This document shows, in pieces, positions 63,440-64,000 of a stretch of DNA of 64,000 nt (positions are counted from its first letter, which is position 1; each line of letters opens with the position of its first letter). Source of the stretch: Fluviicola chungangensis (lineage in GTDB: Bacteria; Bacteroidota; Bacteroidia; Flavobacteriales_D; Crocinitomicaceae); contig NZ_VLPL01000001.1 in the NCBI RefSeq assembly GCF_007558725.1, positions 125,984 to 189,983 on the forward strand, in the 5' to 3' direction. A program made the position numbers and the translations under genes. Below the pieces are notes generated by a model. That model was given only the letters and a program-made list of their open reading frames with translations. It was not told the origin of the DNA and ran no database searches.

Positions 63440-64000
63440 AGTTAGATTTTTTGATAATAAATGCTGGTCCGTCGGATCTGTTTTCCGCTTTAATTTTCCA
63501 ATTATTTCGACTAAGAATACTTTGCGTAAAGGCCAAACCAAGCCCCGTAGCATTTTTTTCAGAACGTGTCGTAACTCCATAATTGAAAATATGTTCGATT
63601 AAGTCTTCATTAATAAATGGTCCCGAGTTGCTAATTACAAAGGCGTTTTGCTCCATAAATAGTTTAATTTCGCCCGGTCTTTCTGATTTTTTAAGCCAGT
63701 AGACAGCGTTGTTTATGATATTCAGGAATGTAATCCAGAAAGCATATTCAAGATCATTAACAACATAATCCTTTAGTCGTTCATCTGCAGTAATCGAAAT
63801 CCTATGCTCTTCCATGTCTGATTTGTACAGGTTACAAACCTTTAAAAACGTATTATACGGAATGAAGTTCTTTTTTCTGGTTCTTCCAATTGCAGGTTGT
63901 AAAGAGCCACGTAATTCGACAAGAACATCAGTCGCTTGATGAAGTGAGTTTACGTCCGATATAAAAATGTCCCGTACTGCTTCATTTATTTTATCTTTTT
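63432..64000 (-). CDS. GHKL histidine-kinase-like ATPase, C-terminal part (runs off window)
   Basis: The frame is open from the window edge (189 codons seen). The ATPase domain shows an N-box FLNIINNAVYWL, a G1-like SNSGPFI (Asn-Ser-Gly-Pro instead of Asp-Asn-Gly) and G2 ATGLGLAF. The visible upstream residues (GSLQPAIGRTRKKNFIPYN) hold no clear phospho-acceptor His; it may lie outside the window. The ATG at 63815 is internal, not the start. It opens the three-gene cassette with the receiver and HNH proteins. Confidence 0.75.
   Translation of the reverse strand, partial: KDKINEAVRDIFISDVNSLHQATDVLVELRGSLQPAIGRTRKKNFIPYNTFLKVCNLYKSDMEEHRISITADERLKDYVVNDLEYAFWITFLNIINNAVYWLKKSERPGEIKLFMEQNAFVISNSGPFINEDLIEHIFNYGVTTRSEKNATGLGLAFTQSILSRNNWKIKAENRSDGPAFIIKKSNYE

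Overview
The window looks like chromosomal DNA of a free-living Bacteroidota, most likely Flavobacteriales (a Fluviicola/Crocinitomicaceae-like genome is my best guess; that rank is inference). Supporting signs: repeated TAnnTTTG-type -7 promoter elements and almost no Shine-Dalgarno sequences, two type IX secretion (T9SS) cargo proteins with a C-terminal YPNP sorting domain, DUF3078, BatA-domain and head-GIN-domain proteins, an outer-membrane beta-barrel receptor with a carboxypeptidase-regulatory N-terminus, and leucine dehydrogenase next to an unusually long NusB. No rRNA, tRNA, insertion sequence, prophage or CRISPR array was recognised.

Layout. 0-5 kb: end of a GNAT acetyltransferase, mltG, then a coupled glycosylasparaginase/beta-mannosidase pair suited to N-glycan breakdown, and a MarR regulator. 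5-10 kb: an outer-membrane receptor and an SF2 helicase. 10-13.4 kb: a lipoprotein and five small membrane proteins, two of them a tandem duplication. 13.5-17.2 kb: ettA, a VF530-family protein and pepD. 17.2-21.5 kb: three membrane-anchored TerB-like/J-domain proteins interleaved with a HisKA_2 histidine kinase and a DUF3820 protein; a fourth such J-protein lies at 41 kb. 21.5-42 kb: mostly housekeeping genes (mnmA, ABC exporter, leucine dehydrogenase, nusB, yajC, thiolase, SPFH protein, M13 peptidase, acyl-CoA carboxylase subunit, pcm). 42-44.4 kb: an array of operator-like repeats, then an ECF sigma factor overlapping a membrane protein with a head-GIN domain. 44.6-60 kb: a long run of minus-strand genes (trxB, methyltransferase, dihydroorotase homologue, BatA protein, TIGR02757, lolD-like, ribBA, two glycosyltransferases, LptF/G permease, two T9SS proteins).

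60-64 kb is the accessory end. It starts with about 1.5 kb of gene-poor, hairpin-rich DNA containing attC-like and other structured repeats. Then come three overlapping minus-strand genes: a GHKL kinase-like ATPase (cut by the window edge), a receiver-domain protein with an unknown C-terminal domain, and an HNH endonuclease. This looks like a two-component signalling cassette whose output is a nuclease, and is my best candidate for an undescribed (probably anti-phage) system.

Two patterns cross the whole window. First, many intergenic gaps hold palindromes built from short repeated words (ACCGCAAAG, ACCACAAAG, TTAGTTAATTGG, CTAATCCCTAA, GTTCAA, ATTGCGAATT). Second, at least seven genes have a TAnnTTTG-like element exactly 4 nt before the ATG, suggesting leaderless transcripts.
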